From positions 1,054,001 through 1,118,000 of the forward strand of contig OZ277031.1 of the NCBI GenBank assembly GCA_965613685.1: DNA of 64,000 bases, read 5' to 3'. The DNA comes from Methylotenera oryzisoli_B (GTDB lineage Bacteria > Pseudomonadota > Gammaproteobacteria > Burkholderiales > Methylophilaceae). This document shows, in pieces, positions 8,097-16,538 of this stretch. Both the position numbers and the translations under genes were made by a program. The first letter of the stretch is position 1; each line of letters opens with the position of its first letter. The notes beneath the pieces were generated by a model, which searched no databases, was not told the origin of the DNA, and was given only the letters and a program-made list of their open reading frames with translations.

Positions 8097-8801
8097 TTAG
8101 AATCTTTTACCGATACCAACACCGAATACCCATGGGTTGATGTCTAGGTCATCGATTTTCACCCATGCAGCACTTGAACTAGTGCGTGTTTTAACATCAG
8201 TACTGACATCAATGTATTTTACGTCTGCATTAATCAACCAACCTGAGCCTAGATTAATGTCCACACCAGCTTGAGCCACTAAACCAAACATATCACGTTC
8301 GATTCTAATCTCGTCTCCAGACAAATTGCCTGATGCAAACGTTAAATTGCGATCAAATGAATGGGTGTAATTTAAGCCAGCACCAATGTATGGATCGATT
8401 GTTTGATCTGGATTGAAGTGCCATTGCGCTGTTAATGTAGGTGGCAACAAATTTATTTTACCTAAGTCCTGATTGCCAACAACTACAGGGCTTGCTGAGT
8501 CACCAACAACACTAACACTATGCTTAGTACCTACAGCTAAAATTAATTCAGCTGCAATGTTTTTAGTAATGTAATAAGAAATGTCTAATTCAGGAATTGT
8601 ATTATTACCTACCGCTAAATTAGAACTGGCCGTCATCGCACCAGCAGCAATATTGGCATTAACTGTTTCACCAAGCTTACTTTTTTCATCTGGATTAACA
8701 TAAGCAGTACGTAAGCGCACCACGATGTCACCGGCTTCAGCTTGAGCAACCATGGGCGCAAAGGCAGAAAGCAAGGCCACGACTAATAAGGATTTTTTCA
8801 T
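8097..8801 (-). CDS. ompW: OmpW family outer membrane protein
   Basis: A 234-residue precursor of an eight-stranded outer-membrane beta-barrel. The signal peptide MKKSLLVVALLSAFAPMVAQA is followed by the mature start EAGDIVVRLRTAYVNPD, which carries the conserved OmpW start (RLR..YV.P). ITKNIAAELILAVG, the LLPPTLTAQWHF region and the C-terminal WVFGVGIGKRF with terminal Phe are family features. The ATG at 8801 has GTGGAGAG upstream; a longer GTG reading at 8816 overlaps that ribosome site and is rejected. The promoter contains a near-consensus FNR site. OmpW barrels are linked to small hydrophobic molecule passage and stress; the ligand here is unknown. Confidence 0.92.
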   Translation of the reverse strand: MKKSLLVVALLSAFAPMVAQAEAGDIVVRLRTAYVNPDEKSKLGETVNANIAAGAMTASSNLAVGNNTIPELDISYYITKNIAAELILAVGTKHSVSVVGDSASPVVVGNQDLGKINLLPPTLTAQWHFNPDQTIDPYIGAGLNYTHSFDRNLTFASGNLSGDEIRIERDMFGLVAQAGVDINLGSGWLINADVKYIDVSTDVKTRTSSSAAWVKIDDLDINPWVFGVGIGKRF

Positions 8802-8850
8802 TTTAAAACTCTCCACTTAATAAATAAGACCAACACAAATTCGATGAGCC

Positions 8851-8892
8851 ATCATATACAAAGGGCTAAGTCGTCGATTTGACATTTATCAA
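8851..8892 (-). promoter_or_regulatory. FNR-like site and -10 element upstream of ompW
   Basis: On the minus strand TTGAT-AAAT-GTCAA (8879-8892) matches the FNR palindrome at nine of ten conserved bases. A TATGAT -10 element lies at 8851-8856, predicting a start near 8845 and a box centre close to -41.5, the same class II spacing as at hemN. The predicted leader is about 44 bases. Confidence 0.75.
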
Positions 8893-8953
8893 GTGGTGGT
8901 GGGAAAAACACAGCTTGTTGTTTATTTACCACAAGCCATATTTAGACACGGCA

Positions 8954-10330
8954 TTAGATCAATTCAAATAAGGCTATCGATTCCACGTGTGAGGTATGGG
9001 GAAACATATTGATGACCCCCGCGGCTTGCAAGGTGTAGCCTTTCTCATTAACCAACACACCTGCATCGCGCGCCAAGGTGGCGGGGTTACAGGATACATA
9101 AACAATCCGTTGCGGGCTGTTGCTGTCGTCCAAGGCTTTAATCAATTCAAAGGCGCCATCGCGCGGTGGATCCACCAACCATTTATCAAAGCGACCTAAG
9201 GCGGTTAAGGATTCAGCCGTCATTTTGAATAAATCGGCCACGCCAAATTCGCTGTTCGTGATGCCATTCAATGCCGCGCTTTCGTTCGCCCTATCCACCA
9301 AGTTTGCCAAGCCTTCCAAACCCAATACCTGCGCACCACTTCGGGCAATCGGCAGGCTAAAGTTGCCTATGCCGCAAAAGAAATCGGCAATTTTTTCATG
9401 GGCTTGCGGATTCAACAACTGCATGGCGCGTCGTATCATCACCTGGTTGATTTGCGGGTTCACCTGGGTGAACTCGTTAGGCTTAAACGGGTAGCGTAAA
9501 TCGAATTCTGGCAAGCTGTATTGCAAGCCAGGCAGGCTGTCGTCCGCTGCCGGGTAAAAAGGCTTAATGGTGTCTGGGCCTTTGCTCTGCGTCCAAATCT
9601 GCACCGCGTGCTCATCGGCAAAGGCTTTTAGCACCAATTCATCGGCCTCGGTTAATTCGGCCATGATGCGTAAAATTAACACTATCACGGGCTGCTTAGA
9701 CGGCCCAATAGGCTCACCCACAGCCAATTCAATTTGCGGCAATTTATCGCGCAAGCTTAGCTGCAGTATCATGTCTTGCAAGGGCGCAATCAAGGCTGAC
9801 ACCTCAGGCACCAACACCTCGCAACTGTTCATGTCCGCCACGTAGCGGGTGGCTTTTTCATTAAAGCCCACCAGCACGCGCTGTTTCTTTTCCACGTACT
9901 TAACGCTTAGGCGCGCTTTATGACGGTAGCCCCAAGTTGGGCCATAAATCGGCGGCAACATATTGTTAGGCTGCACTTTACCGATATGCCATAAATCGTT
10001 TTCCAATAAACGCTGCTTGTTCGCCACTTGCGCCGCCGCATCCAAATGCTGCAGTTTGCAGCCGCCACACAGGCCGAAGTGCGAGCACTTAGGGGTCACG
10101 CGTTGATTGGATTGCTTGAGGACATCAATCGCATTCGCCACTTCGTAACTGGGCTTAATGCGGTGGGAGCGAAAGCTGACTTTTTCTTGCGGCAGCGCAC
10201 CATCAATAAAAATGGTTTTGCCGTCGAGGTGGGTGACCCCACGGCCTTCTTGATCTAAGGATTCGATGACGGCGTTTAAAACCGGGCTGAGCGCCATGTC
10301 TGCGCTGGATTTGTTGCGTCTTTTTCTCAT
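8954..10330 (-). CDS. rlmD: 23S rRNA (uracil1939-C5)-methyltransferase RlmD
   Basis: A 458-residue SAM-dependent enzyme that makes m5U1939 in 23S rRNA. It has an N-terminal TRAM domain (VLNAVIESLDQEGRGVTHLDGK). The iron-sulfur cysteines are in CSHFGLCGGC (Cys 82, 88, 91) with a fourth nearby at NSCEVL. The methyltransferase core includes FFCGIGNFSLPIA, the DPPRDGA motif and the catalytic cysteine in YVSCNPATLARD. The start at 10330 (MRKRRN) is preferred; an in-frame extension to 10387 runs into a repeat element. Previously named RumA. Confidence 0.95.
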   Translation of the reverse strand: MRKRRNKSSADMALSPVLNAVIESLDQEGRGVTHLDGKTIFIDGALPQEKVSFRSHRIKPSYEVANAIDVLKQSNQRVTPKCSHFGLCGGCKLQHLDAAAQVANKQRLLENDLWHIGKVQPNNMLPPIYGPTWGYRHKARLSVKYVEKKQRVLVGFNEKATRYVADMNSCEVLVPEVSALIAPLQDMILQLSLRDKLPQIELAVGEPIGPSKQPVIVLILRIMAELTEADELVLKAFADEHAVQIWTQSKGPDTIKPFYPAADDSLPGLQYSLPEFDLRYPFKPNEFTQVNPQINQVMIRRAMQLLNPQAHEKIADFFCGIGNFSLPIARSGAQVLGLEGLANLVDRANESAALNGITNSEFGVADLFKMTAESLTALGRFDKWLVDPPRDGAFELIKALDDSNSPQRIVYVSCNPATLARDAGVLVNEKGYTLQAAGVINMFPHTSHVESIALFELI

Positions 10331-10372
10331 GGCCGCTATTTTACTGCAGACCTGCCAGTAAAAACCAATATC

Positions 10373-10522
10373 GCCACAGATGCACACGGATAAACACAGA
10401 TAAATTCAACTTTTGGTAACTTCATGTTTCAAATAAGATTTGCATTCCTAAATGAATAACAAGCAGCAGATTAGTGGCCATTATTTAAGGGCTATCTGTG
10501 TTTATCCGTGCGCATCTGCGGC
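10373..10522 (+). repeat. palindromic intergenic element, GATAAACACAGATA type
   Basis: Two 30-base arms, 10373-10402 and the inverse at 10493-10522, differ at only two positions once inverted. Each arm is built of short units such as ACACGGAT and AAACACAGATA. About 90 bp lies between them. It sits between rlmD and the exonuclease gene. A second copy is at 24.45 kb. No coding potential is apparent. Confidence 0.75.
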
Positions 10523-10555
10523 TTATTTTTTGATTTTTTGCATTAATAAGTAATG

Positions 10556-11341
10556 TTACTGCCAAGCCGCCAAAAACTCAGCCCAATGAATGGCACCGCC
10601 GCTTTGCTGGTAGCCACTTAAGGTTTCGCGCACCAGGGCAATTTCTGCATCGTAAGCCGCTTGCGTTAACTGACCGCGCATCAGCTTAAAGCGCAAAAAC
10701 ACCAAATGCGTATTGGCCACATCGGTCTCGCAATAATTGCGTATCTCATCAATCTTGCCGGCTTTGTAGGCATCCCAAACCTTGCTGCCATCCATGCCCA
10801 ATTTACCGGGGAAGCCACACAATTTAACCACGTCGTCTAAGGGCGCGTTGGCCCGCGCATTAAACATGGCCATGACGTCCATTAAATCCAAGTGACGCGT
10901 GTGATAGCGACTGATGTAGTTATTCCACTTAAAGTCTTTGTCGTCTTCGCCCAAGTCCCAATAGCGCGCCGCATTGATGCCGTGCATCAAGCCACGGTAA
11001 TGCAACACCGGCAAGTCAAACCCGCCACCATTCCACGACACGATTTGCGGGGTGTATTTATCAATGCCATCAAAGAAGCGTTGGATGATTTCCGCCTCAC
11101 TCGATTGCGCGTCACCCAAAGTCCACACTTTGAAATGGTTGCCTTCACGCATCGCACAAGAAATGGCGCAGATGCGATGCAGGTGTAGGGCTAAAAAATC
11201 CGTGCCGTTTTGCTGACGGCGTTGATGAAAAGCGATGTTAGCCACTTCCTCATCGGACAAGTCGGCCGGCAGGTCGTGTAGCTTACGCAAGCCATCGGTG
11301 TCGGGAATGGTTTCTATGTCAAAGACTAAACTCGGTGTCAT
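10556..11341 (-). CDS. predicted 3'-5' exonuclease related to PolB (DEDD, RNase H-like fold)
   Basis: A 261-residue protein of the predicted 3'-5' exonuclease family related to the PolB proofreading domain. The DEDD residues can be seen: Asp and Glu in VFDIETIPD at the N-terminus (ExoI), Asp in SWNGGGFDLPVL (ExoII), and YCETDVANTHL (ExoIII). No polymerase domain is attached. The ATG at 11341 overlaps the ydbL stop as ATGA, so translation is probably coupled to the ydbL operon; longer in-frame readings upstream lie inside ydbL. The substrate (DNA or RNA) cannot be told from sequence. Confidence 0.85.
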   Translation of the reverse strand: MTPSLVFDIETIPDTDGLRKLHDLPADLSDEEVANIAFHQRRQQNGTDFLALHLHRICAISCAMREGNHFKVWTLGDAQSSEAEIIQRFFDGIDKYTPQIVSWNGGGFDLPVLHYRGLMHGINAARYWDLGEDDKDFKWNNYISRYHTRHLDLMDVMAMFNARANAPLDDVVKLCGFPGKLGMDGSKVWDAYKAGKIDEIRNYCETDVANTHLVFLRFKLMRGQLTQAAYDAEIALVRETLSGYQQSGGAIHWAEFLAAWQ

Positions 11342-11778
11342 TTTTTCACCCAAGTGCTGCCGCTTTCGTAATACCAACCGGCTTGCGCCTTATCTATCCA
11401 TCGCCCAGCAAAGGTGTTTTGAATCTCGCCTCGCCATTCCGGGTGACCATTGCCGGCGGCTATTTCCTTGTACAAGGCGACCCGGTCATTATTTTCTGCG
11501 GCGACCAAGGCATTGATACCCTGCCTGTCTTTTAATGGCACAGCGGTTGTGTCACGCAAGGCGATCAAGCCGTCTTTGCTTAAGCCTACGGCGCCACTGG
11601 CGTAGTGGGCAGCCAACAGAGCATGACGCGCTTGCATGCTGTTTTTAAGTGCGCTGACGGCAGGCGTAGCGACATCCAAATCGGCCGCAGCCTGCGCCCA
11701 AGTGGCGAAGCACATCAAGGCCACTACCACGCTGCTTTTTATACTATGCATATTGCCCTTATTTAATAAGCCCCTCAT
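11338..11778 (-). CDS. ydbL: YdbL family (DUF1318) periplasmic protein
   Basis: A 146-residue secreted protein. The hydrophobic segment SSVVVALMCFATWAQA near 15-30 acts as a signal peptide. The mature part carries the DUF1318 pattern: GAVGLSKDGLIAL, INALVAAENNDRVALYKEIAAGNG, and IDKAQAGWYY....WVKK at the end. The ATG at 11778 overlaps the stop of the upstream lipoprotein gene as ATGA and has GAGG upstream; an internal ATG at 11751 is also possible. In enterobacteria YdbL is encoded with YdbH and YnbE and affects an envelope-spanning bridge implicated in lipid transport between the membranes. Confidence 0.84.
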   Translation of the reverse strand: MRGLLNKGNMHSIKSSVVVALMCFATWAQAAADLDVATPAVSALKNSMQARHALLAAHYASGAVGLSKDGLIALRDTTAVPLKDRQGINALVAAENNDRVALYKEIAAGNGHPEWRGEIQNTFAGRWIDKAQAGWYYESGSTWVKK

Positions 11779-11948
11779 TTTGCTGCATCCTCTTTCTTAG
11801 GCGCAGGTGCTGCGTCTTGCAAACGCCATACGTCATCGATGATTTTATCGGCGGCTTTCTCTGCTGCCGCCGCCGGAAAATAAATGTTGATGGTCACGCA
11901 GGCGGATAAGCTCAATGTGACAACCAATGCTATGACTGCTTTTTTCAT
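11775..11948 (-). CDS. small lipoprotein in the ynbE position of the ydbH operon
   Basis: A 57-residue gene between ydbH and ydbL. It begins with a lipoprotein signal peptide (MKKAVIALVVTLSLSAC) with a lipobox ending at Cys17, followed by VTINIYFPAAAAEKAADKI. It has AGGAAG before the ATG and overlaps ydbL by the four bases ATGA. Position, size and lipidation match YnbE, the outer-membrane partner of YdbH in E. coli. The mature sequence looks more like the N-terminus of some DUF1318 lipoproteins than like E. coli YnbE, so I give no symbol. It is easily missed because of its length. Confidence 0.8.
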   Translation of the reverse strand: MKKAVIALVVTLSLSACVTINIYFPAAAAEKAADKIIDDVWRLQDAAPAPKKEDAAK

Positions 11949-12001
11949 GTTTACTTCCTTATACTCTGCACGCGCTGTTTAATGACGCCGCGACTGCTAG
12001 C

Positions 12002-13825
12002 CTATTGAATAACCGCCTTACTGTTGCCATCGGTAATGCGTTTAATTCTTGCTAACAAATCCGACCAACTAATACGCTGGGTATAGCCATTGACGTTCAC
12101 CGCTGGCAGGCCTTGGCCTTTGACTATCACGTAGCCTATGGCATTGCTTTCCACGCCGGCCATCTCACAGACATCTTGCCGTAATTTGCAACTTAAGCCT
12201 ATCTTATCGTAGTTAAATTCTTTAAAAAATTGTAAAAAAGTCCGCTGCACAGCGGCGGCCGTGCCTTCGCCACCCAAGGCCGTGATGTTTTCTACCGCAC
12301 GCTGGGATATCTTCTTAACCTGCTTGCCCGGGCTGGTTCGAATCGAGGCGTCCAAGTAGACCGGCTTCCAATTTTCCAGCTGCATGTTTTGCACGTCGCC
12401 GTCTAATTTGCCTTCTATCCGACCAAAGCTATAGGTGCGAGTGAGTTCACCCAGGTCCAATTGACGCATGCTCAAATCGGCATTTAAACGCGGCACCACA
12501 CCCAAGGGGTCGTCGATTTTCAAATGATTCATGCCCACCGTGCCATTAAACACATTAAAAGTCATGGCGCCATTCATGAGCAACTGCTTGTCGGCGTAAC
12601 TTACTTGCGGCACCTGCCCAGAAATCTTACCTTGCATGCTAGGCCAACCCAGCGCTTGGCTAAATTCCGCCATGCTAATCGGCGTGAGATTCATGCTGAC
12701 GTGCCAATACCATTGGCCATCAATAATTGCGGCCGACAGGTCGGTGAAGTTCAGTGCGCCGTCCAGTAAAGGCAAGCTCAGCTTAGGCGCACTCAATGCA
12801 TAACGGTTAATCTGCGCCTGCAATTGCGTTTTAGCCAAAGGCAGCTTGAGCACATGCCCGGAGGCATACGCCACCGACTGCGTTTTCACTTGATCGTAGT
12901 CCCATGGCAGATGCGCTTGCAGCTGCTTAAAGGCAAATTTACCCTTGTTGTCACGGATGTCGGTATCGCGCAGCGTTAACTCAAAGCTTTTCGGCTGACC
13001 GTCTTTTAGCTCAAATTGCCAATCGGCTTGGCCAGTCACCGTTAAATCACCGAACACCGACTTCTCCGCCATGGGCTTTAAAAACACCGCGTACAAGCCG
13101 GCAAAATCCACTTTTTGCGCACTGATACTGGCTTCCTCAAGCCGACCTGTCGCCGTGTTTATAAGCCCTGCCGCCGACACGCGGCCCACGCCATTGACCA
13201 GTAAATTGGCTTTATCCACCCACAGCAGATCGTCGACAAAACGGCCATTGATGTCCAATTGGTTGCCGGCCTTAGCAAAATAAAACGGCTGCCAATAAAG
13301 CTCACCGGCATCCCATCGCAGCAACCCCTGCCAAGCCCAACCGCCTTGCGACGGTTTGGCTGACAAGCTAATTTGACCGCTTAATTTGTCCCCCGCATGC
13401 AAGCCAGACGCATCGCTAAATTGCGCGTCGCTGAAACGCAAATCGGCCGCCAGCTGCTCAGGCTGAATGTTGGCCCGCAAGGCAAACGGTAGCTGAATTT
13501 GCTTAGCCTGCAATTGGCCCTCTAGGCAATCTATCTGCCCGGCTTCCGCCATTACCAAGCGACCACAACTGAGGCTAAAGGGCATGTAGCCGGTCGATTG
13601 CTGGGCTTGTGCTTCTGGCTTTAATGCCGTTGTGGGTTTTATTTGGGCTTTTAAGCTTAATCCAGGCGCTTCGCCTCTCCAGCCCAGGGTAAGGTCGGCG
13701 TTTTTTAGTGTGGCGGATGGGCTAATGAGCTCGTCTATTTGCACCCGTACGGTGCTGATGGCATAGGCGCTTGGACTGCTTAGGCTGGCTAATAAAAAAC
13801 AGGCTAGTAAACGTGCGTGGCGCAT
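12002..13825 (-). CDS. ydbH: YdbH family AsmA-like envelope protein
   Basis: A 607-residue protein with an N-terminal signal or anchor (MRHARLLACFLLASLSSPSAYA), then long stretches of beta-strand-rich sequence with alternating hydrophobic residues typical of AsmA-like or YdbH bridge proteins. The C-terminal part holds GVVPRLNADLSMRQLDLGELTRTYSFGRIEGKL-like repeats and four cysteines in two nearby pairs. It is shorter than E. coli YdbH (about 880 residues). YdbH with YnbE is reported to form an intermembrane bridge important for outer-membrane lipid homeostasis. It follows cysM by 12 bp, with the lipoprotein gene 53 bp downstream. Confidence 0.8.
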   Translation of the reverse strand: MRHARLLACFLLASLSSPSAYAISTVRVQIDELISPSATLKNADLTLGWRGEAPGLSLKAQIKPTTALKPEAQAQQSTGYMPFSLSCGRLVMAEAGQIDCLEGQLQAKQIQLPFALRANIQPEQLAADLRFSDAQFSDASGLHAGDKLSGQISLSAKPSQGGWAWQGLLRWDAGELYWQPFYFAKAGNQLDINGRFVDDLLWVDKANLLVNGVGRVSAAGLINTATGRLEEASISAQKVDFAGLYAVFLKPMAEKSVFGDLTVTGQADWQFELKDGQPKSFELTLRDTDIRDNKGKFAFKQLQAHLPWDYDQVKTQSVAYASGHVLKLPLAKTQLQAQINRYALSAPKLSLPLLDGALNFTDLSAAIIDGQWYWHVSMNLTPISMAEFSQALGWPSMQGKISGQVPQVSYADKQLLMNGAMTFNVFNGTVGMNHLKIDDPLGVVPRLNADLSMRQLDLGELTRTYSFGRIEGKLDGDVQNMQLENWKPVYLDASIRTSPGKQVKKISQRAVENITALGGEGTAAAVQRTFLQFFKEFNYDKIGLSCKLRQDVCEMAGVESNAIGYVIVKGQGLPAVNVNGYTQRISWSDLLARIKRITDGNSKAVIQ

Positions 13826-13837
13826 GAGCCAATGCGC

Positions 13838-14728
13838 TTAAGCGGGGAACACCCCAGTGGACAAGTAACGGTCACCGCGGTCGCAGACTATGGTGACTAT
13901 CACGGCATTCTCCACTTCCTGGGATAGTTTCAGCGCCGTATACAGGCCACCGCCACTGGAAATGCCGGCAAAAATGCCTTCTTTGGCGGCCAATTGACGG
14001 GTGGTATTTTCAGCTTGCGCTTGGTTAACGTAGCGCAAGGCATCCACGCGCTTGGCATCGTAAATTTTAGGTAAATACGCTTCCGGCCATTTGCGTATGC
14101 CGGGTATTTGACTGCCCTCTTCCGGTTGCACGCCTATGATTTGGATGGCCGGATTTTGCTCTTTTAAATAGCGTGACACGCCCATGATGGTGCCTGTCGT
14201 GCCCATGCTGGCGACAAAATGGGTGACTTTACCGTTCGTGTCACGCCAAATTTCCGGGCCAGTGCTTTCATAATGCGCCAAGGGGTTGTCGCTGTTGGCA
14301 AATTGATCCAAGACCACGCCTTCGCCTTCAGCCTGCAACTTCATGGCCACGTCTCTAGCCAATTCCATGCTGCCGTCTTTAGGCGTTAATATCAGCTCAG
14401 CGCCGTATGCGGTCATGCTTTGGCGACGCTCTATGCTTTGGTTTTCTGGCATGACCAATATCATTTTATAGCCACGCATGGCCGCCACCATGGCTAAGGC
14501 AATGCCGGTGTTGCCGCTGGTGGCTTCAATGAGCGTGTCGCCCGGCTTGATGTCGCCTCTGGCCTCAGCACGGCTAATCATGCTGTAAGCCGGTCGGTCT
14601 TTCACCGAGCCGGCCGGGTTATTGCCTTCTAATTTGAGCAATATGGTGTTGCTGGTTTTGCCCGCCATGCGCTGCAATTGCACCAAGGGCGTGTTGCCAA
14701 CAAAATGATCTAAGGTTTTATATGCCAT
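13838..14728 (-). CDS. cysM: cysteine synthase B (O-acetylserine sulfhydrylase)
   Basis: A 296-residue PLP enzyme that makes cysteine from O-acetylserine and sulfide or thiosulfate. The PLP lysine lies in NPAGSVKDR near residue 42; the asparagine loop EATSGNTGIALA and the phosphate loop GTTGTIMGVSRYLK are clear. The length and the PEEGSQIPGIRKWPEAYLP segment fit CysM rather than CysK. It follows dsbB by 13 bp and precedes ydbH by 12 bp, so it sits in an otherwise envelope-related leftward operon. Confidence 0.93.
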   Translation of the reverse strand: MAYKTLDHFVGNTPLVQLQRMAGKTSNTILLKLEGNNPAGSVKDRPAYSMISRAEARGDIKPGDTLIEATSGNTGIALAMVAAMRGYKMILVMPENQSIERRQSMTAYGAELILTPKDGSMELARDVAMKLQAEGEGVVLDQFANSDNPLAHYESTGPEIWRDTNGKVTHFVASMGTTGTIMGVSRYLKEQNPAIQIIGVQPEEGSQIPGIRKWPEAYLPKIYDAKRVDALRYVNQAQAENTTRQLAAKEGIFAGISSGGGLYTALKLSQEVENAVIVTIVCDRGDRYLSTGVFPA

Positions 14729-14741
14729 ATCCGGTCGCTTG

Positions 14742-15233
14742 CTATCTCTTTAATAAATACAGGGCATAGGCCGCCAAGCCCAAATAAGCCAACAAGGCCA
14801 ACTGCGGCAGGCTTAAGCCTAAAAAGGTCCAGTCGATGGCGGCGCAATCCCCGGTGCCTCTGAACACCAAAGTCAGGGCTTTTTGCAGCGGGAAGTTTTC
14901 AAACATGTAATCAAAGCCCACGCCGCAATCGGCAATGATGCTGTCACGGTGCGCCTGCAACCACCAATGGCGTAAAGCCACGCCGGCACCGCCCAATGCA
15001 GTTAACACCAACAAAGCCGTAACGGTTTTTTGCCAAATCGCTTTAGCCGGCATTAAAGCGCCAACAAGGAACAGCAAACCTAAACCCATGAACACCATGC
15101 GTTGCGATATGCACAATGGGCAGGGGTTCAATTGGTAACGGGTTTGTATCCACAAGGCCAAAGCCACCAAACCGAAACTGGCAACAAAACCCAGCCAATA
15201 GCCACGTTTCCCACTTAAGCATTTATTTAGCAT
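14742..15233 (-). CDS. dsbB: disulfide bond formation protein DsbB
   Basis: A 163-residue four-helix inner-membrane protein that reoxidises DsbA using quinone. The first periplasmic pair is in NPCPLC (Cys38, Cys41) and the second is Cys103 and Cys130 in ADCGVGF and GTGDCAA. Hydrophobic segments lie around 11-28, 45-60, 70-87 and near the C-terminus. The ATG at 15233 has AGGATAGGG upstream and gives the usual length; an earlier in-frame ATG at 15287 adds a charged extension and is less likely. It is divergent from xseA and heads the cysM-ydbH run. Confidence 0.9.
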   Translation of the reverse strand: MLNKCLSGKRGYWLGFVASFGLVALALWIQTRYQLNPCPLCISQRMVFMGLGLLFLVGALMPAKAIWQKTVTALLVLTALGGAGVALRHWWLQAHRDSIIADCGVGFDYMFENFPLQKALTLVFRGTGDCAAIDWTFLGLSLPQLALLAYLGLAAYALYLLKR

Positions 15234-15305
15234 TGCCCTATCCTTGTTTGCACCGAATGTGCGCTTATAATTGCATGACCTGAACATTGTAATTGATAAC
15301 GCCTC

Positions 15306-16532
15306 ATGACTGAACCCACTTTAGCCCACAGCCAGCAAATTAGCAGCAACAAAATACTGACGGTATCGGAGTTAAATCGTTTAGCCAACCAACTATTAAG
15401 CCAAAGCTTTCCTTTGTTTTGGGTGTCGGGCGAAGTATCTAACCTAACCCGTGCGGCCAGTGGTCATTGGTATTTCTCACTCAAGGATGCCGGCGCACAA
15501 GTGCGCTGCGTGATGTTTAAAGGCCGCAACAGCTATTTGGATTGGGCACCCAAAGAAGGCGATAAAGTCGAAGCGCGCTGCACGGTCACCTTGTACGAAG
15601 CGCGTGGTGACTTTCAACTGACCATCGAATTTTTACAACGCGCGGGCCTAGGCGTGTTATTCGAAGCCTTTGAAAAACTCAAAGCCAAACTGCAAGCCGA
15701 GGGTTTATTTGACCCCAAGCTGAAACAAGCCATACCGGCCCACCCCAGACAAATAGGCATCGTCACCTCGGCCGATGCAGCCGCCTTAAGAGACGTGCTC
15801 AGCACACTGCAACGGCGCATGCCTAGCATACCGGTGATCATTTACCCGACACCGGTGCAAGGCAAAGGCGCGGCGTCATTAATAGTCGAAGCCATCAACA
15901 CGGCCGACCAACGCGCCGAATGCGATGTGCTGATCATTTGCCGTGGTGGTGGCAGCATGGAAGACTTGTGGTCTTTTAACGAAGAAATCGTTGCAAGAGC
16001 GATCGCCGCCTGCCGCATCCCGACCATCAGTGGCGTGGGCCATGAAACCGACTTCACCATATGCGATTTTGTCGCCGACAAACGGGCGGCCACCCCCACC
16101 GCCGCGGCCGAGCTGGTTAGCCCATCGCGTGAGGCCATGCTAAACGGACTCAAACAACTTAGCTTGCAATTGGCCAGAGCCTGCTCAAGCTGGCTCAACC
16201 AACGCAACCAAGCGCTGGATTACTTGGCCCGCCGACTGATTTCACCGACGCAACAAATCGCCCAACAAAAAATCCAACTGAGCCAAGCGGCCTACCGCTT
16301 AAATAACCTGCTACAACAACAGCTGTCCTTGAAAAAACAGCATGTCTTGCGTTTGGGGCAAAACCTAGACCACCTTAATCCAAGCGCAGTGCTAAGCCGC
16401 GGCTACGCCTTTGTGCAAAATAAAGACGGGGCCATCATCAGTGCCAGCAATCAGTTACAAACCGGTGAAGCGATCACTCTAAACTTTGGTACAGGTTCAG
16501 CCGATGCCACCGTGACCAAGATCAAACCCTAG
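15306..16532 (+). CDS. xseA: exodeoxyribonuclease VII large subunit
   Basis: A 408-residue nuclease subunit that, with XseB, degrades single-stranded DNA. It has the N-terminal OB-fold (ILTVSELNRLANQLL....FPLFWVSGEVSNL), the core with IGIVTSADAAALRDVLSTLQRRMP, GGGSMEDLWSFNEE and ISGVGHETDFTICDFVADKRAATPTAAAEL, then a long alpha-helical, Gln/Leu-rich coiled region and a C-terminal DHLNPSAVLSRGYAFV motif. All are family signatures. It is somewhat shorter than the E. coli protein (456). selO follows after 6 bp. Confidence 0.95.
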   Translation: MTEPTLAHSQQISSNKILTVSELNRLANQLLSQSFPLFWVSGEVSNLTRAASGHWYFSLKDAGAQVRCVMFKGRNSYLDWAPKEGDKVEARCTVTLYEARGDFQLTIEFLQRAGLGVLFEAFEKLKAKLQAEGLFDPKLKQAIPAHPRQIGIVTSADAAALRDVLSTLQRRMPSIPVIIYPTPVQGKGAASLIVEAINTADQRAECDVLIICRGGGSMEDLWSFNEEIVARAIAACRIPTISGVGHETDFTICDFVADKRAATPTAAAELVSPSREAMLNGLKQLSLQLARACSSWLNQRNQALDYLARRLISPTQQIAQQKIQLSQAAYRLNNLLQQQLSLKKQHVLRLGQNLDHLNPSAVLSRGYAFVQNKDGAIISASNQLQTGEAITLNFGTGSADATVTKIKP

Positions 16533-16538
16533 GCACAC

